Shown: positions 1-11,936, counted from the stretch's first letter. The stretch is 64,000 nucleotides of DNA from Hyperoplus lanceolatus (GCA_026929865.2 CM049395.1:29693001-29757000); one strand, 5' to 3'. Program-made: numbers and translations. The notes: generated by a model from the letters alone, not told the origin.

Positions 1-135
1 TTCGATTCCCACCCGCGGTCGTTCTCTGCATGTCACTCCCCTCTCTGCCCCATTTCACCTATGTCTCTCTGCACTATCAATAAAGCATAAAAATGCCCAA
101 AAAATATCTAAAAAAAAAAAAAAAAAAAAAAAAAA
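1..135 (+). repeat. 3' part of a tRNA-derived SINE with poly(A) tail
   Basis: The window opens on TTCGATTCCC, the core of a pol III B box, followed by a CT-rich body, AATAAAG, and an A-tract at 110-135. This order (tRNA-like head, unrelated body, A tail) is that of a teleost tRNA-derived SINE whose 5' end lies outside the window. The family name is not assigned. Confidence 0.55.
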
Positions 136-171
136 TCTCACGTCTCACGTTTCAATTGGTTCTATCTAATA

Positions 172-985
172 TAGGCGCGCCAGAGCCCTTTGTATAGAGC
201 TGTTAAGCGGAAGTGTCTTACTTCCGGGATATGGGACCTCTCGGCTCGAAAAATTACAACGGTAGTCAATGGAAAGAAATGTATTATTTTCTGGTCCCAG
301 TCATAAAATGCCTTCGATTACACATATGTTTTGTATGGATTTAGATGGTATTTTTTCGTGCAAAGAATGGAACAATTTAGCGAGTAGAAGCTGGATACGG
401 TCAGGTTTTGTGCAGAGCGCTTTTGTGGACTACAGCTCTTCGCTGCTCTTGACACTTATGATATACGTCACCACCACTCGCACCGCTTAGCTCAGAAACA
501 TGGCTGTGTCTTTAATGCACTTTACTGCCTTCTTTCAATGACAAGACAAAAGTCTTCAGCGTGGCGAAAACCACTACACAAGTGGCCATGTGGAGAGTTT
601 CAATTTCTCGAGTGGGGAGATTGTTGGCGTTGTCCACGCCAGCCATTAGCATTAGCATTAGCACTGTCAGTCGAGAAGTGGAGGGAATGTGTTGAGGTGA
701 CGTCACAGAGGCGACAAGACTTGTAGTTGTTCTCGTAACATTTTTTCAAAAGCCGTTAGACGAATAATCATACAACATACCGTCAAACTCTTCACATGAA
801 AAATGATCATTTAGACCCATACAAAACATATATGTAATCCAAGGCATTTAATGACTGGGACCAGAAAATAGTAGATTACTTTCCATAGACTCCCATTCAT
901 TTTTTTTCAGCCGAGAGGTCCCATGCCCCGTAATTCCGCCACTTCCGCTTAACAGCTCTATGGTGCTCTGGGGCGGATGTAACCG
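172..985. mobile_element. Foldback-type non-autonomous DNA element with long inverted arms
   Basis: The left arm (about 175-350) and right arm (about 800-980) are inverted copies of one another over roughly 180 bp. Both carry AGAGCTGTTAAGCGGAAGTG, GGGACCTCTCGGCT, TTTTCTGGTCCCAGTCAT and ATATGTTTTGTATGG, with about 85-90% identity by eye. The 450-bp centre has no meaningful ORF and includes a short GCATTA triplication near 649. Long arms around an unrelated centre indicate a MITE/foldback element. No clear TSD was found, so the superfamily is unassigned. Confidence 0.7.
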
Positions 986-1447
986 GCTGACGACAGTGAC
1001 GTGCATGCGACGTCGAAGCTGTGATAGTAAACATCAAAGATGGCTGCAGATATGTTGTGTGAGTTTGAGACTGCTTTGGCCTCGACCCTTTACGATTTGG
1101 AAGACGGCACTCAAATATTTCATTAGCAAGTAAGTGGAATGTTCTGTTTTGCCAACCGACCACGGCAAACATTTAATTTAACAGTTTAACAGCTGTTCGC
1201 TAAACGAACGGGGCTTACGTCACCTTGTGCATCACTCTGATTGGTTGTAGTGCTATCCAACTGCGTGCAGTGGCATTTGAAATGCACGAGTAGGAGCCGC
1301 CCCTTGATTTGGAAATTACTAGTGATTGTGGCCAAACCCTCTATCGTTCAAGATATCAGGGTCTGGATTTCCAGGCTAGGTGGGAAGTTGTTCCTGTAGA
1401 AATCAAACTGTGAAGCTACTGTTTTCACTGGTTTTAATCATGTCAGG
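986..1447. other. Non-coding, probably older repeat sequence
   Basis: No credible ORF or RNA gene is seen. The text has the look of interspersed teleost repeat DNA (for example the stretch about 1210-1370), but neither ends nor family could be identified. Confidence 0.25.
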
Positions 1448-1862
1448 TCATGTCAAACTGTTCAAAGTATGGCTTCGCTCCGGGTAAACACTGTGTTCGC
1501 AGTCACGCAGTGTCTCTCTAGTGTCACGAGAGCGCGGCAGAGACGGTGGGAGGGCCCGGCAGAGAGGTGGGAGGGACCAGCCAGATCGCAGGCTGCAGAC
1601 ACCAATATGACTGTTTATTCGGCACATGCCCACTCCACAGATCGCCCACACCTCTCTCCCTCTGCACTCATCTCAGATTACCATTCGAGTCTACAGCACC
1701 CCCTACTGTCCACCTCCGGCATCACCATGTAAAATACTGATTACTTCACCTCCCCATAGTCAGTCTTTCGGTTCATTATTAAACCCTTCTCATATGCTAC
1801 AACCACAGCTAGCAGATTCACTCCACCAGTAGTGCAAGGTCATCAAACTGAGGAACCCAGTA
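1448..1862 (+). other. Possible 5' leader of the L2-like LINE
   Basis: A relatively GC-rich stretch with several short overlapping reading frames lies directly upstream of the first LINE coding block. It contains purine-rich GGTGGGAGGG repeats near 1545-1575. It may be the element's 5' UTR or a decayed ORF1; assignment rests on position only. Confidence 0.3.
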
Positions 1863-3510
1863 ATGAAAAAGCATCGTGCTACAAACATTTTTCAAACACT
1901 CAATCAAGCAAAAACAGTCTGGGATCCAAAGTGCAAGCCTGGTGGTTTATTTGAGGGACACTTAAACATCAGGAGCATGACTCAAAAACAGGAACAACTA
2001 CAACATATAATAGGCAATTCTAATGTGGACTTCTTAGGTCTGACAGAAACGTGGCTCTCTCTCTCACTCGCTCCTCTCCAGAAGCTGTGATAAATATACC
2101 TGGGCACAACACCTTTAGAAGAGACAGGGGTAAGAGCAGGGGTGGGGGGGGTTCTCCTATATATTAAAGACACCTTAAAATGTGAGCAAATTGAATGGCC
2201 TAGTGAAGTTGGACTTGAATGTATTGGTGTCACTATTTCTCTCTCCTCTGAAATGTCATTTATTGTAATTTGTATTTACTGGAAGCCATCTGCAAAGATA
2301 GATTTTTATGATCAACTAATACTTCTTCTGGACAATTGTAATTTGAACAAAGAGTTAATTATCATGGGTGACTTGAATATTAACTGGGATGATAAGAAGG
2401 ATTGAAACAATCTCAAGCAAATTACTGACCATTTTAATGTTAAACAAATAGTAGATAAACCCACCAGAATAACTGCTAATTCCTCAACCAGAATAGACTT
2501 GTTGTTTACAAATCATCCTGAAAGAATTAAAAAAAACCTACAATCTACTAACAGGAATTTCAGATCATAATATAATTTTGTTCTCTCGAAAACCCTCAAA
2601 AACAAGATTGCCCAACTCATACACAACTAGAAGTTGTTATGAGTACATTCCACAAAACCAAATTCCAAGTCTGGAAGCAGCTCTCAAAGAGACTGACTGG
2701 AGGGGAACTTTCATGAGTGAAAATATAGAAAATGGTTGTGACATATTTGGTTTAAAGCTAAATGAAATAATGTCACCATTTCTGAGAAAGGGAAAACAAA
2801 GAAACAATAAAAGGAATCCACTGCCCCGGATAGATGAAGAATGCAGAAAACTAATGAAAGACAGAGATCTGTTACTTAAAAAAGCATTAGAATCAGGTCT
2901 GACCACAGATAGACAGAGATTTACCGCAATTAGAAATAAAGTAATAAGCACAATGCGGAGTGCGAAGGCGAATTTCTTTATTACCATTATTGAAGACACA
3001 AAAGGAAATAACAAGGTTATATGGCAAAATTTTAATAAATTAATTGGTAGGCAACCTAAAAATGGCAATGATAACTTTGTAATAAAACTTAACAATGTAC
3101 CTGTGCAAAATCCATCAACTATAGCCACTTCAATTAACAAATACTTTATGGATTCTGTTAACGAGATAACACAACAGTTTACCCCCCCAACTGTATATAT
3201 AACCCTCCTTATCCCAATCATGCAGCGTTTAAGATAGCGGAAATATCTGAAGCAGAGGTGATGAACATTATTAACTCCCTTAAACGGTCAAAATCAAAAG
3301 ATGTGTCTGGACTCGACACAAATTTTATAAAATTGTATAAAGACTCACTCATTTCACCAATTACACAATTACTTAGTAGAACTTAGTTTAGTTAATGAGT
3401 TTAAATATTTGGGCCTAACATTGAACCCAACATTAACATTTAAAAAACATATCAAACAATTAACAAAGACTGTAAATTTTAATATATACAATTTCAGACA
3501 AGTAAGATTC
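1863..3510 (+). pseudogene. L2-like LINE ORF, endonuclease and start of reverse transcriptase, broken
   Basis: This is the 5' portion of a non-LTR retrotransposon polyprotein. An APE-type endonuclease is visible as LNIRSM (about 1962), FLGLTETWLS (about 2031), GGVLLYIKD (2145), LECIGVTI and the IMGDLNINW motif (about 2361). A linker follows, then the first RT motif, SKSKDVSGLDTNFIK (about 3290). There are frameshifts near 2075 and 2150, a stop at 2403 and a shift near 2530. After about 3387 the frame jumps directly to the late-RT motif EFKYLGLTLN, so the palm core with the FADD box has been deleted. The reading frame then runs to 3518, where a hAT element interrupts it. The L2/CR1-group assignment is by motif style and by the 3' tail at 7200-7310. 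Confidence 0.8.
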
Positions 3511-4365
3511 TTCATGACCAACATGACGTAACGCGCTACATTTACTCCGTTACAAATACTTGAGTAACTTTTTGAATAAATTGTAATTTTGGGAGTAGTT
3601 TTATTGCAACATACTTTTACTTGAGTAAATATTTGAAGAAAGAACGGTACTTTTACGTCGTTCCATTTGGCTACGTGCACTGTCGTTACCTTATTTTTTT
3701 ATATATTTTATTTATTACATGCGAGAGCTATTTCTCTCATGATTTCTCTCCCCGGGGACGTCTTCAGCCAACATCTCTATCACGTGACTATTTCAACCAA
3801 TTAAAACCACATTACAAAAGCTTGCCAATGAAATGCAGCCACTTCAGTCACATGACAAGTGTTGTCATGTTGTCATAGGGCTCAACCATGGGCTCAACAA
3901 TGTCCGCGGACTTTTTTAAAGGCTGCGGTTCCGCACCGATGTTGTGTCCGTGGCCGTGCCATGTAGGTTAAACGCATATTTTACCGACTATCTGGGTGAG
4001 TCGAGAAAATGGAAGAAACCGCTGATTCCGAGGAGCAATAGCCACACCCCTGGCCTCAAATACAAACTCACACACTGGCAAGCTCTCAATCCAGGGGCGC
4101 CGTAATGGGGTGAAAGGTTAGGACGATTCCAAGGGCCCGTGACTGGCAGGGGCCCAGAAATATTAGAACTAAAGGATTAAAAAAAAAATCAATACTTAAT
4201 CTTTAATCAATACTCTCCATTAATAAAACATTGTATCTAACGTGAAACAAATAAAATTAATGGTTCATTTAAAAGTTTTCTGACAAAAAGTAACAATTTC
4301 AAAACTCTGTACACCCCCATGTATTTAGAAGTAATGGTTTGGTCCGATTTTCAAACAGCTCCGCA

Positions 4366-4634
4366 TAGTGTTGCCACCCGTCCCGTTTTTCCCAGAATTG
4401 TTCTCTTTTTTCAGCAGCACAATTTGTGCAGTTTTTTTGGGGGGAAATGCCAACATCTCATTTGATTTCCTTCGTTCAGTAGTTAAGGCCGTTTCACACG
4501 GGCCGAGGCGTTTGTTGCGCCAACTAATTCTCAATGAAGAGGCGAGCGGGGCAGAGAGAAGGCGCAAGCGGGCAGGGGCGGTCTCAACGATCTCGGGGCC
4601 CGTTTCAAGTTCAAGACCCAGTGTGGGGGGCCCC

Positions 4635-4676
<42 letters not shown>

Positions 4677-5360
4677 CCTTTAAATAAATAATGCTTGCTC
4701 CCCGCGTAAATAAAAAAAAATATTGTGGAAACCATTTGGTTCATAGATGGATTATGAGATAATGGGCCCAGAGGGTGGATAGCTACTTTTTTATGAACAG
4801 TAAAGAATTCACACATAGAAAGCTTATTACTGCATGTGTGAGGGGGCCTTCAAGGCCCCTCATGAAGCCCCTAAGACAGAGCTAATACGTAATGCCTTTG
4901 TTTTGCACTTGCTTTTCTATTTCTCACCTACTAGTTGAGGGGCCATGATGATTTATTTCCTTATTTTAGGCGATTCCTTTTTTTAGACCCGGTTATTGAC
5001 ATGAATGACTGAGCTCTTTGACAATGCGACATTTAAAGTTATCATCAGTATTTCTGGCATAGGGCCCCTCTGAGCCCCTGGGACTGGTTGCATGCAATTT
5101 TCTTCTCAAAGTGCACCAGATTGATGAATTTTACTTTAAAAGGTTGCATTTTTTCCTTCCGGGGGAATGCTCCCCCGGATCCCCCTACAGGGTCCAGGGT
5201 TCCCACCTCAGTCTCCTTATATATCCTACTGTAAAAAGCACTGTAGGTGTTTATGGTTATTATAGGTCATTACACTGAACTGGTAGCCTAATAATGGCCA
5301 AGCCCTCTGCCCCAAACATCAAGTGTCCCTTTTTTTCCTAAATCCAAGGTGGCAACCCTA
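4366..5360. mobile_element. Third-level TIR element related to the 47-53 kb hAT
   Basis: The ends are TAGTGTTGCCACC (left) and GGTGGCAACCCTA (right), an imperfect inverted pair. They are flanked by near-identical TCCGCA(T). Internally, 5096-5215 read on the minus strand matches the subterminal part of the hAT element at 47700-47810: a GGGGGATCCGGGGG-type palindromic block followed by CAATCTGGTGCACTTTGAGA. That suggests a non-autonomous relative of that element or an insertion of part of it. A segment starting AAGGCCGTTTCACACGGG (4486), ending in the T tract, may be yet another insertion. Confidence 0.6.
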
Positions 5361-5777
5361 TCCGCATCCCTTGCCACTATCGAGAGTGATTAACGGGGGA
5401 TGATTGAATCATGTCTCAGTGACAAAAGTCAGTATATCAAAAGCGAAAAGAGAGGAAAGAAAGAAAGATGAATTAAAGGGCGACAGTATGTCTTTTTGAT
5501 ATTCATGTAGATGACGCAATTTGTTAATTTAAAGAGTTATATTACGTACATTAACACCACAATTGATGTTGAGATTTTTTTCATTTGAGAATTGAAAAAA
5601 TAAAATGTGATTTTCACCATAAGAGATGGCCTGTAGCAGATTTGTTTTCCAGAATATTAACCTTGCATCGTAAAGAGAATTGTCTGCAGAATGTTGAACA
5701 TTTGCACAGTGTTGTATTTTAACAGCTCAGTGTCAGTGTATTGTAGGCCTTTAGTACTGGACTTCAACATAGGTGCA

Positions 5778-5891
5778 CGCCTGTATGAATAGAGTTATAG
5801 GTAGTTTAGGTATCTCGCCTGTATGAATAGAGTTATAGGTAGTTTAGGTATCTCGCCTGTATGAATAGAGTTATAGGTAGTTTAGGTATCT
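5778..5891 (+). repeat. 38-bp tandem repeat, three copies
   Basis: Three almost perfect 38-bp units start at 5778, 5816 and 5854, each with CGCCTGTATGAATAGAG and GGTAGTTTAGGTATCT. The array lies in the 4092-6018 element. Near-identity implies recent slippage or duplication. Confidence 0.9.
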
Positions 5892-6784
5892 TAATCTCAA
5901 TGGGTCTGTTGGGTTCTGGACGTTCCGTTACAGAACATTGCATTTGCTTGGCGTGGCCTGGTTGGGGGCCCAGAGTGATATCTTTTCATGGGGCCCAAAA
6001 TCTCTGGCGGCGCCCCTGTCTCAATCACACTAACTCACAAAGAAACTGTTCTTCTTTGACACATGTCCTGTTCTCCCTGTAGCCTACTCACTTCGCATGC
6101 CCCAGTCTGGCTGTGTGAGAGTCTGAGAGTGGTCTCTTTGTTCAGCCACTCTGTAGTTTCTTACGTTAAGTGAGTGTGCCAGCAGGTTTTGATGTGTAAC
6201 GAAGTTTAATTTTGTGTTTTATATTTTTGGGGCTAAACACAACCTTGATAATTTTCTCAGGGCCAGTGACATATTGTAGGAATTTGTTTTAAAATGTGTA
6301 TGTGCAAAACAATTGCAACAGTGTTATAAGTGTATTGGTTTTAATTAATATAATTTTGGACAAGCCTAATTTATTATAATTTTATTTGAAGGGTGATGTA
6401 TTTAATTTGGCAGATAATTAAGTTATTATTGTTTGAATTCAAGGGTTATTCATTTGATTTTTAACTACCTTATTTATTGTTTTATTTAAAATTATGTTAT
6501 TTAACATATCTTTATTTGAACATTGCTGTTTTTTATTATGTTCGTGTCTATTCTGTACCGTTTGTGTTGCTCTGTATATTTCAAAAATAAATCTGGAGTA
6601 ATTCAGTAGGCCTACTTGTACTCTTGAGTACTTGAGTAGTCTTTTCACTGCATACTTTTTTACTCTTACTTGAGTAATAATTTTTACGAGTACTTTTACT
6701 TCTACTTGAGTAATTATAATCTCAAAGTAACTTACTTTTACTTGAGTACATTTTTTTGCTACTCTGCCCTACGCTGCCCATCTG

Positions 6785-7132
6785 TTCATGACTACTAATG
6801 CTGCTCGAATGTTTTTACACTCGAAGATTTTTTCACATATTGAATACTGTATAACCACATGGTCACTTGCTGCTTGCACAACACTTAAACCAATGCAATC
6901 CCTTTTTAAAAAGGCCATAAAAATCTTTGACAAAAAGCCATTTTCGTTTCCCCGAGGAGACTGTGACGTCCCATACAGACGTACTACATTCGGACAAACT
7001 GTTCTGTCAGTCAAAGGAACTAAATATTGGAATACTCTCCCACTCACAATAAGAGACTCACAAAATTATTCAACCTTCAAAACACACCTCAAACAGTGGA
7101 TAAAAGAAAACCAAGTCTGTGACCACCTTTAA
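6785..7132 (+). pseudogene. C-terminal part of the L2-like LINE ORF
   Basis: This continues the frame broken at 3518. It encodes the post-RT thumb/C-terminal region, with HIEYCITTWS, LFKKAIKIFDKKP, GTKYWNTLPL and FKTHLKQWI, ending at a stop at 7132. This region is typical of L2/CR1-group proteins (the family's 'Y.I..WG' and 'WN.LP..IR' motifs). It is open over its whole length, in contrast to the frameshifted endonuclease half. Confidence 0.8.
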
Positions 7133-7320
7133 ACTCTTTTATTTTCTTGTGTTATTTGTGCCTTTGTATATGTATTAATTTTTTAACCTGTATTTCTTTG
7201 CATGCCAGGGACAACAGATGAAATACAGCATTTTTGCTAAAATCTGGCATTTTTACAGCTGTAAATGTTACAGCTGTTCATGACTATGCACTGTCCCTAA
7301 CAAAAAAAAAATATATATAT
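7133..7320 (+). repeat. 3' UTR and tail of the L2-like LINE
   Basis: The sequence downstream of the LINE stop includes CAGGGACAACAGATG, GGCATTTTTACAGCTG and GCACTGTCCC, then a short A/TA tail (7301-7322). A structured 3' UTR ending in CTGTCCC plus a simple tail is the normal end of fish L2 elements. Confidence 0.7.
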
Positions 7321-8340
7321 ATAGGTCATCCTGAGACCAGAGGGACATCAGGGTATAGAGGCTTGCTACAATAAATGATCTGAACGGGTTTTTCAGCAAA
7401 CATTTAAAAAAATAAGTATTAAGGACTACTTAGACCATATAAAATTGACAGCAAAGTGCATAATATGTGAGCTTTAAGGTTAAAATCGGAGCTTGTTCAG
7501 TTTTGAATAGTCCCGATTGTATGAAAAATACAGCAGGAAGAAAGCAGCTATCAGTTGGGATTTTTGGGGGTAAAAGTACAGTACCTTAAACCATATTCTA
7601 AACATAATAGGGAATGAATAAATGAAATCAGACACAGAAGGGCATCGGAGATGAAAACTCAGTGAATAATGAAACCTACGAGGCCACAAGACAAGACAAC
7701 AACAAACAGATCACGATCCAATGTCGGACTCCAGGTGGGTCGATGCATCAAAAACAGAGATATCATCATTGTATTCTTTATTTTTTCTTGGTCAAACCTA
7801 GCGCATAGATTAGCCACAATACAAGCTGGAAATGGCAAGTGTATTCAGAGATTGGGCTGTCAGTCTACTGCTCACACCAGTAGCGGCTAATGTAGCCTGA
7901 GCCTGTAGCCTGCAGCAAAGATGAGCAGCAGGCAGCAGAGGTCTGGTAAGCTGTCTTCTTTCTAACTCCTCAAACTTGAGTTGCAATGCACAAACAATTG
8001 GCACCTTTAATAAAATGGGTGAGATGAGATCACTCATTCATTGGGGGTCGAATGGCCAACTAGAGGGAGACTGCCTCGAGTGCCGCTTTACAGTAACATG
8101 CCGAATCAGCCAAACAGTCACAGACAGGCTGAATGGAGTATACTGCTCAACACACAGTAAAAGCAATAGGTGACGAATGATTGCAGACATTAAACAATGG
8201 CTCAGTGATGGTGCATCATTGTCCTGACATCTCAACTTCATGGGATAGCAGGCCATGGGATTCCCACAGAGACACGTGAAAGGTTAAAAAACTTCTACTG
8301 AAGAATGTTAAAACCTGAAGAAAGTTAAAAAAGCTGCAAG
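7321..8340. other. No gene recognised
   Basis: AT-rich non-coding sequence with only short random frames. No repeat family is recognised. Confidence 0.4.
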
Positions 8341-8412
8341 AGCTTATGAGAGAGAGAGGGATAGAGAGAGAGAGAGACAAGGGGGAGAGTGAGAGAGGGA
8401 GAGGGAGAGGAA
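8341..8412 (+). repeat. GA-rich simple repeat
   Basis: Runs of GAGAGA interrupted by GGGA units. The opposite-strand frame rich in S, L and P is a by-product. Confidence 0.85.
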
Positions 8413-8751
8413 AACAGCAGGAGAGTTTAGAAACTACATTCAGCGAGGAGAAAAAGGTGAGGCAGTACAAGGAGCGAAAAACCTGCAGATCATAAATAAT
8501 TCAGAGACAAGTTGTTTTTATGCGAGCATGAAAAAAAAATTAGACGAGGACAACTTTCACTGAGCTGTAACTCAACTGAGAAACAGGGACTTGCTGCAAA
8601 GACACAGTCACACAAAAATACACACAAATACACAAATATTTCAAGGTGAGGATGAAGATCCAGATGTATTAGGCATCATATGCAAATAGCCCATATGTGC
8701 TGCCTGTCACAGAAGCGGTCTCACAGGTATTCTGGACCCACACACAGTGAG

Positions 8752-8753
<2 letters not shown>

Positions 8754-8811
<58 letters not shown>
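8754..8811 (+). repeat. (TG)n microsatellite
   Basis: An almost uninterrupted TG dinucleotide array. It is followed 93 bp later by a complementary (CA)n array, so the two can pair as a long hairpin. Confidence 0.95.
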
Positions 8812-8901
8812 TGAGAACAATTATTTGGGATATTGTATTAGTGTTGGGTCAGAGGTCAGATGGGACGACTAAAGGACAGCTGGACGATCGTTCTGATTCA
8901 A

Positions 8902-8904
<3 letters not shown>

Positions 8905-8991
<87 letters not shown>
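8905..8991 (+). repeat. (CA)n microsatellite
   Basis: More than 40 CA units, complementary to the (TG)n array at 8754-8811. HTHTHT frames here are artefacts. Confidence 0.95.
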
Positions 8992-8993
<2 letters not shown>

Positions 8994-9218
8994 TTACGAT
9001 ATGATGAACCTTCTCTTAGCAACCTTTTGCTTTCTGCAGTACTCATTTCCGTCCTCTTTATCATCTTTAACATTAGTTTTTACTTTTTATTGAAATTATG
9101 CTTTTAAGTTAAAAACAAACTATTCTTCCTAATTTCTACAAAGTGCATAACATCAATGAATATAAACAACAACAAAAAAATAATGTGGCTAAAAAAGTGC
9201 ATAAATGGTTTCACATTA

Positions 9219-10382
9219 CAGTTTTTTTCGATTGCTAAACCACAGTGGGCACAACTGTAGCTCAATGTGCAAAACTCTAACTACAGTCTGCACTACCAAC
9301 AGTCACTGGAGCTGAACAGTTCATTTCACCTGCAAAACAGGTTCAGTGCAGCAAACACTATGAACCAGCCTCATTGAGATAACACACACTGTCACTCAGA
9401 ACCTGCTCAGAGTACAAACACTAGCATCAAACCCCAATACACAAATTACAAACTTTTAATCTTTACAGTTTGAATAATTTGAGTTGTTTCACACAAATTA
9501 CATAATATTTTCTTTGATGAAAGGGTGAAATTCTTTCACATGAAATTGTTTATTTTATAACATACCAGTTTTTTTTAGGAAAACAAAAAGAAATGAAAAT
9601 CAGAAGTTTGCTTCAATAGATACACATGTTGTATATTTTATTGAAAACATTTCCAAATGTAGTATTTATCTGTGTAAATATTCTATAATTGTAATACAGA
9701 AATCAATTCCTGTAATGTTGTCATTTACTGTAAGGATGCAACTCTATGCTGTTTTTTGCTGGAAAATTTGTACTATAGATGCAACTTTAGATTTTTGCAG
9801 ATTGGGTTGCACTCTCAACCCTGCCTCTCTCAATGAGAGACCATGATTCACAACAGGGTCTATCAGTGTAGCCCTTACTGTATTTCATCAGACATTACAG
9901 CTCTATGTCTTCTAGGTCTTCCTCCACACATCCACACTCTCACTGCCACTCTTCTACCTCCAACAACCTGTCTTCCTTGGTCCATTTCCAAAAAAATATA
10001 CATTTTTGAGCTTTACCTTTATACTGTATAAATGTTCACTAACAAGTCTAAACAAGACATCTTAGTGTTTCAGTTGAAATTGCAATCCGCAGTGTTTGAA
10101 ATGCAGTAGGCATTCATTCTGTTTTGAATGTGTGGTTTACAGTTGTGGTAGCAGTGTGTTAGCATTTGAAAAAAGTGATGGAAATCCACAGTGCTGTGCA
10201 GGCTGTGGTTAAGCCATGAGATAGGTGTGTAGAGTTTTGAAAATTGTGTTCAAGCAATGAAAAACAAGCTAAAACGAGCTACAGTTTGGTCCGAATGAAC
10301 CGCTGCTCTGCATACTGTTGTTAGAGTTTTGCACTTGTCGCTCCAGTTGTGCCCACTGTGGTTTAGCAATCGTAAAAAACTG
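9219..10382. mobile_element. Tc1/mariner-like non-autonomous element
   Basis: The ends are CAGTTTTTTTCGATTGC (left) and GCAATCGTAAAAAACTG (right), flanked by TA on both sides (9217-9218 and 10383-10384). The inverted arms extend about 65 bp, through CCACAGTGGGCACAACT and GCAAAACTCTAAC. TA target sites and CAGT ends fit Tc1/mariner. No transposase ORF is present in the 1.16 kb. A second, interrupted copy lies at 57518-60692 and gives an internal comparison for the Rex1-like insertion there. Confidence 0.8.
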
Positions 10383-10844
<462 letters not shown>

Positions 10845-10940
10845 CTTGACGGTGGGGTTCCTGCGATCAAAGAACCCAACTCCGATGGTAGAGACGTGTC
10901 AAGAACCAGACTCACTCATCAATAATTCAACAAACACAAA

Positions 10941-10986
10941 TGCACACACACACACGCACACGCACACACACACACACACACACACA
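10941..10986 (+). repeat. (CA)n microsatellite with CG interruptions
   Basis: CA units with two or three CG variants, complementary to the preceding TG array. Confidence 0.9.
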
Positions 10987-11429
10987 GGATAGCTGCCAAA
11001 ACGGGGGAGTTTTGCTTTCAGCTTGCTTTCATAAACTTATTCTGTTGCCTGATTGGCTCAGTCAGCTGTCAGTCCGATCTGAAATCAAGGTGTTTAACAG
11101 TTATTCCATGATCTTCTGTGCAATGCTTAAGTTTCAATAACCTGTTAAAAGTACCATATAAAAGACTGCATTGTCATTTAGTTAAATAGTTCTTCCTTTT
11201 TATTATTTAACCTGAACCATCTATAATTAACTTAATTATAATTACATTAAGATGAAATGATATAAAGTATAATAGTTTATGTGATAGTCTGTTAATATTG
11301 CAGGCTATATTTATACAATTGATTATCGATGGCAGATGACGTTGCAAATGTGGGTCAAATAAATTAACTTTGTACTTATAACTATATCGAGGTGCATCTG
11401 AAACAAAATTAAATACCAATGAAAATTTC

Positions 11430-11690
11430 CTTTTTTCTTTAATTTAATTCAAAAAGTGAAACTTAAATATGTTCTAGATTCATTTCACATTAAGTGAAAT
11501 TAATCTAGAATAAACATACTTTTCAGAAGGTCGACATATCTGATTGGTTGTATGCAATATTCTAATATTTTGAGATACTGGATTTTGTATTCCATGATCA
11601 ATCAATCATCCAAAAAGAAGGCCTGACATATTTCACTTTGTGTAATGACTCTATGAAAGTTTAACTATTTGAATGGACTTTCCATGATAT
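11430..11690. mobile_element. Short palindromic MITE-like repeat
   Basis: The left end reads ATTCAAAAAGTGAAACTT and the right end, inverted, reads ATTCAAATAGTTAAACTTTC; both are followed by a CACAWWAAGTGAAAT-like block. The segment includes TTTGAGATACTGGATTTT, which I recognise as common repeat text in fish genomes. Family not assigned. Confidence 0.5.
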
Positions 11691-11936
11691 TCTATTTTTT
11701 AAATGCACCTGCAGACTGCTCACTGTCAACTATTTAATCATAAAACAATGCAGGGACATCAAGATAAATTGGCAGAGATGACATCTGTTGTATAAAATGA
11801 ACTGCCCCCTGACTTACGGTTTAAACTAGCAAGGCATTGTGGGAAAATGGGCCGTCTTTTACATTTTTCCATCAGTAAATCTGTGTTCGAGCTCTGGGTC
11901 TACCTCTGAAAGCAGTGGGCTGGCACTTAACAGAAT

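Larger units (their letters stand above)
4092..6018. mobile_element. Second-level hAT-type element, CAGGGGCG ends
   Basis: The ends are CAGGGGCGCCG (left, 4092) and its inverse CGGCGCCCCTG (right, ending 6018). Inside both ends is GGGCCC-rich subterminal sequence. An 8-bp TSD, TCTCAATC, lies at 4084-4091 and 6019-6026. It is inserted inside the 3519-6784 element and carries a further TIR element at 4366-5360. No transposase ORF is seen; the longest frames here are poly(K) or antisense artefacts of a 40-bp T tract at 4637-4676. The TIR and 8-bp TSD fit the hAT superfamily. Confidence 0.85.
3519..6784. mobile_element. hAT-type non-autonomous element inserted in the L2 LINE
   Basis: The element is bounded by an 8-bp TSD, TTCATGAC, at 3511-3518 and 6785-6792. 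It begins CA and ends TG. Both ends are rich in short ACTTGAGTA/TACTCAAGTA-like motifs that mark a common teleost hAT group (about 3535-3640 and 6615-6760). Removing it plus one TSD rejoins the LINE frame exactly (VRFFM, then TTNAARMF), which is independent proof of the ends. It has no transposase ORF. It carries a second element at 4092-6018, so its own sequence is only about 1.3 kb. Terminal inverted repeats are weak. Confidence 0.85.

Noticed and set aside
2637..3221. 194-codon minus-strand frame
   Set aside because: Shadow of the L2-like LINE coding strand.
4325..4816. 163-codon minus-strand frame with a poly-lysine run
   Set aside because: The run comes from the T tract at 4637-4676 inside a nested transposon.
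8754..9107. Long CVCVCV/HTHTHT reading frames over CA/TG arrays (also 10741-10992, 19157-19490, 29036-29412, 36512-36772, 45737-46033, 62687-62902)
   Set aside because: Dinucleotide repeats are open in several frames on both strands; no protein evidence.
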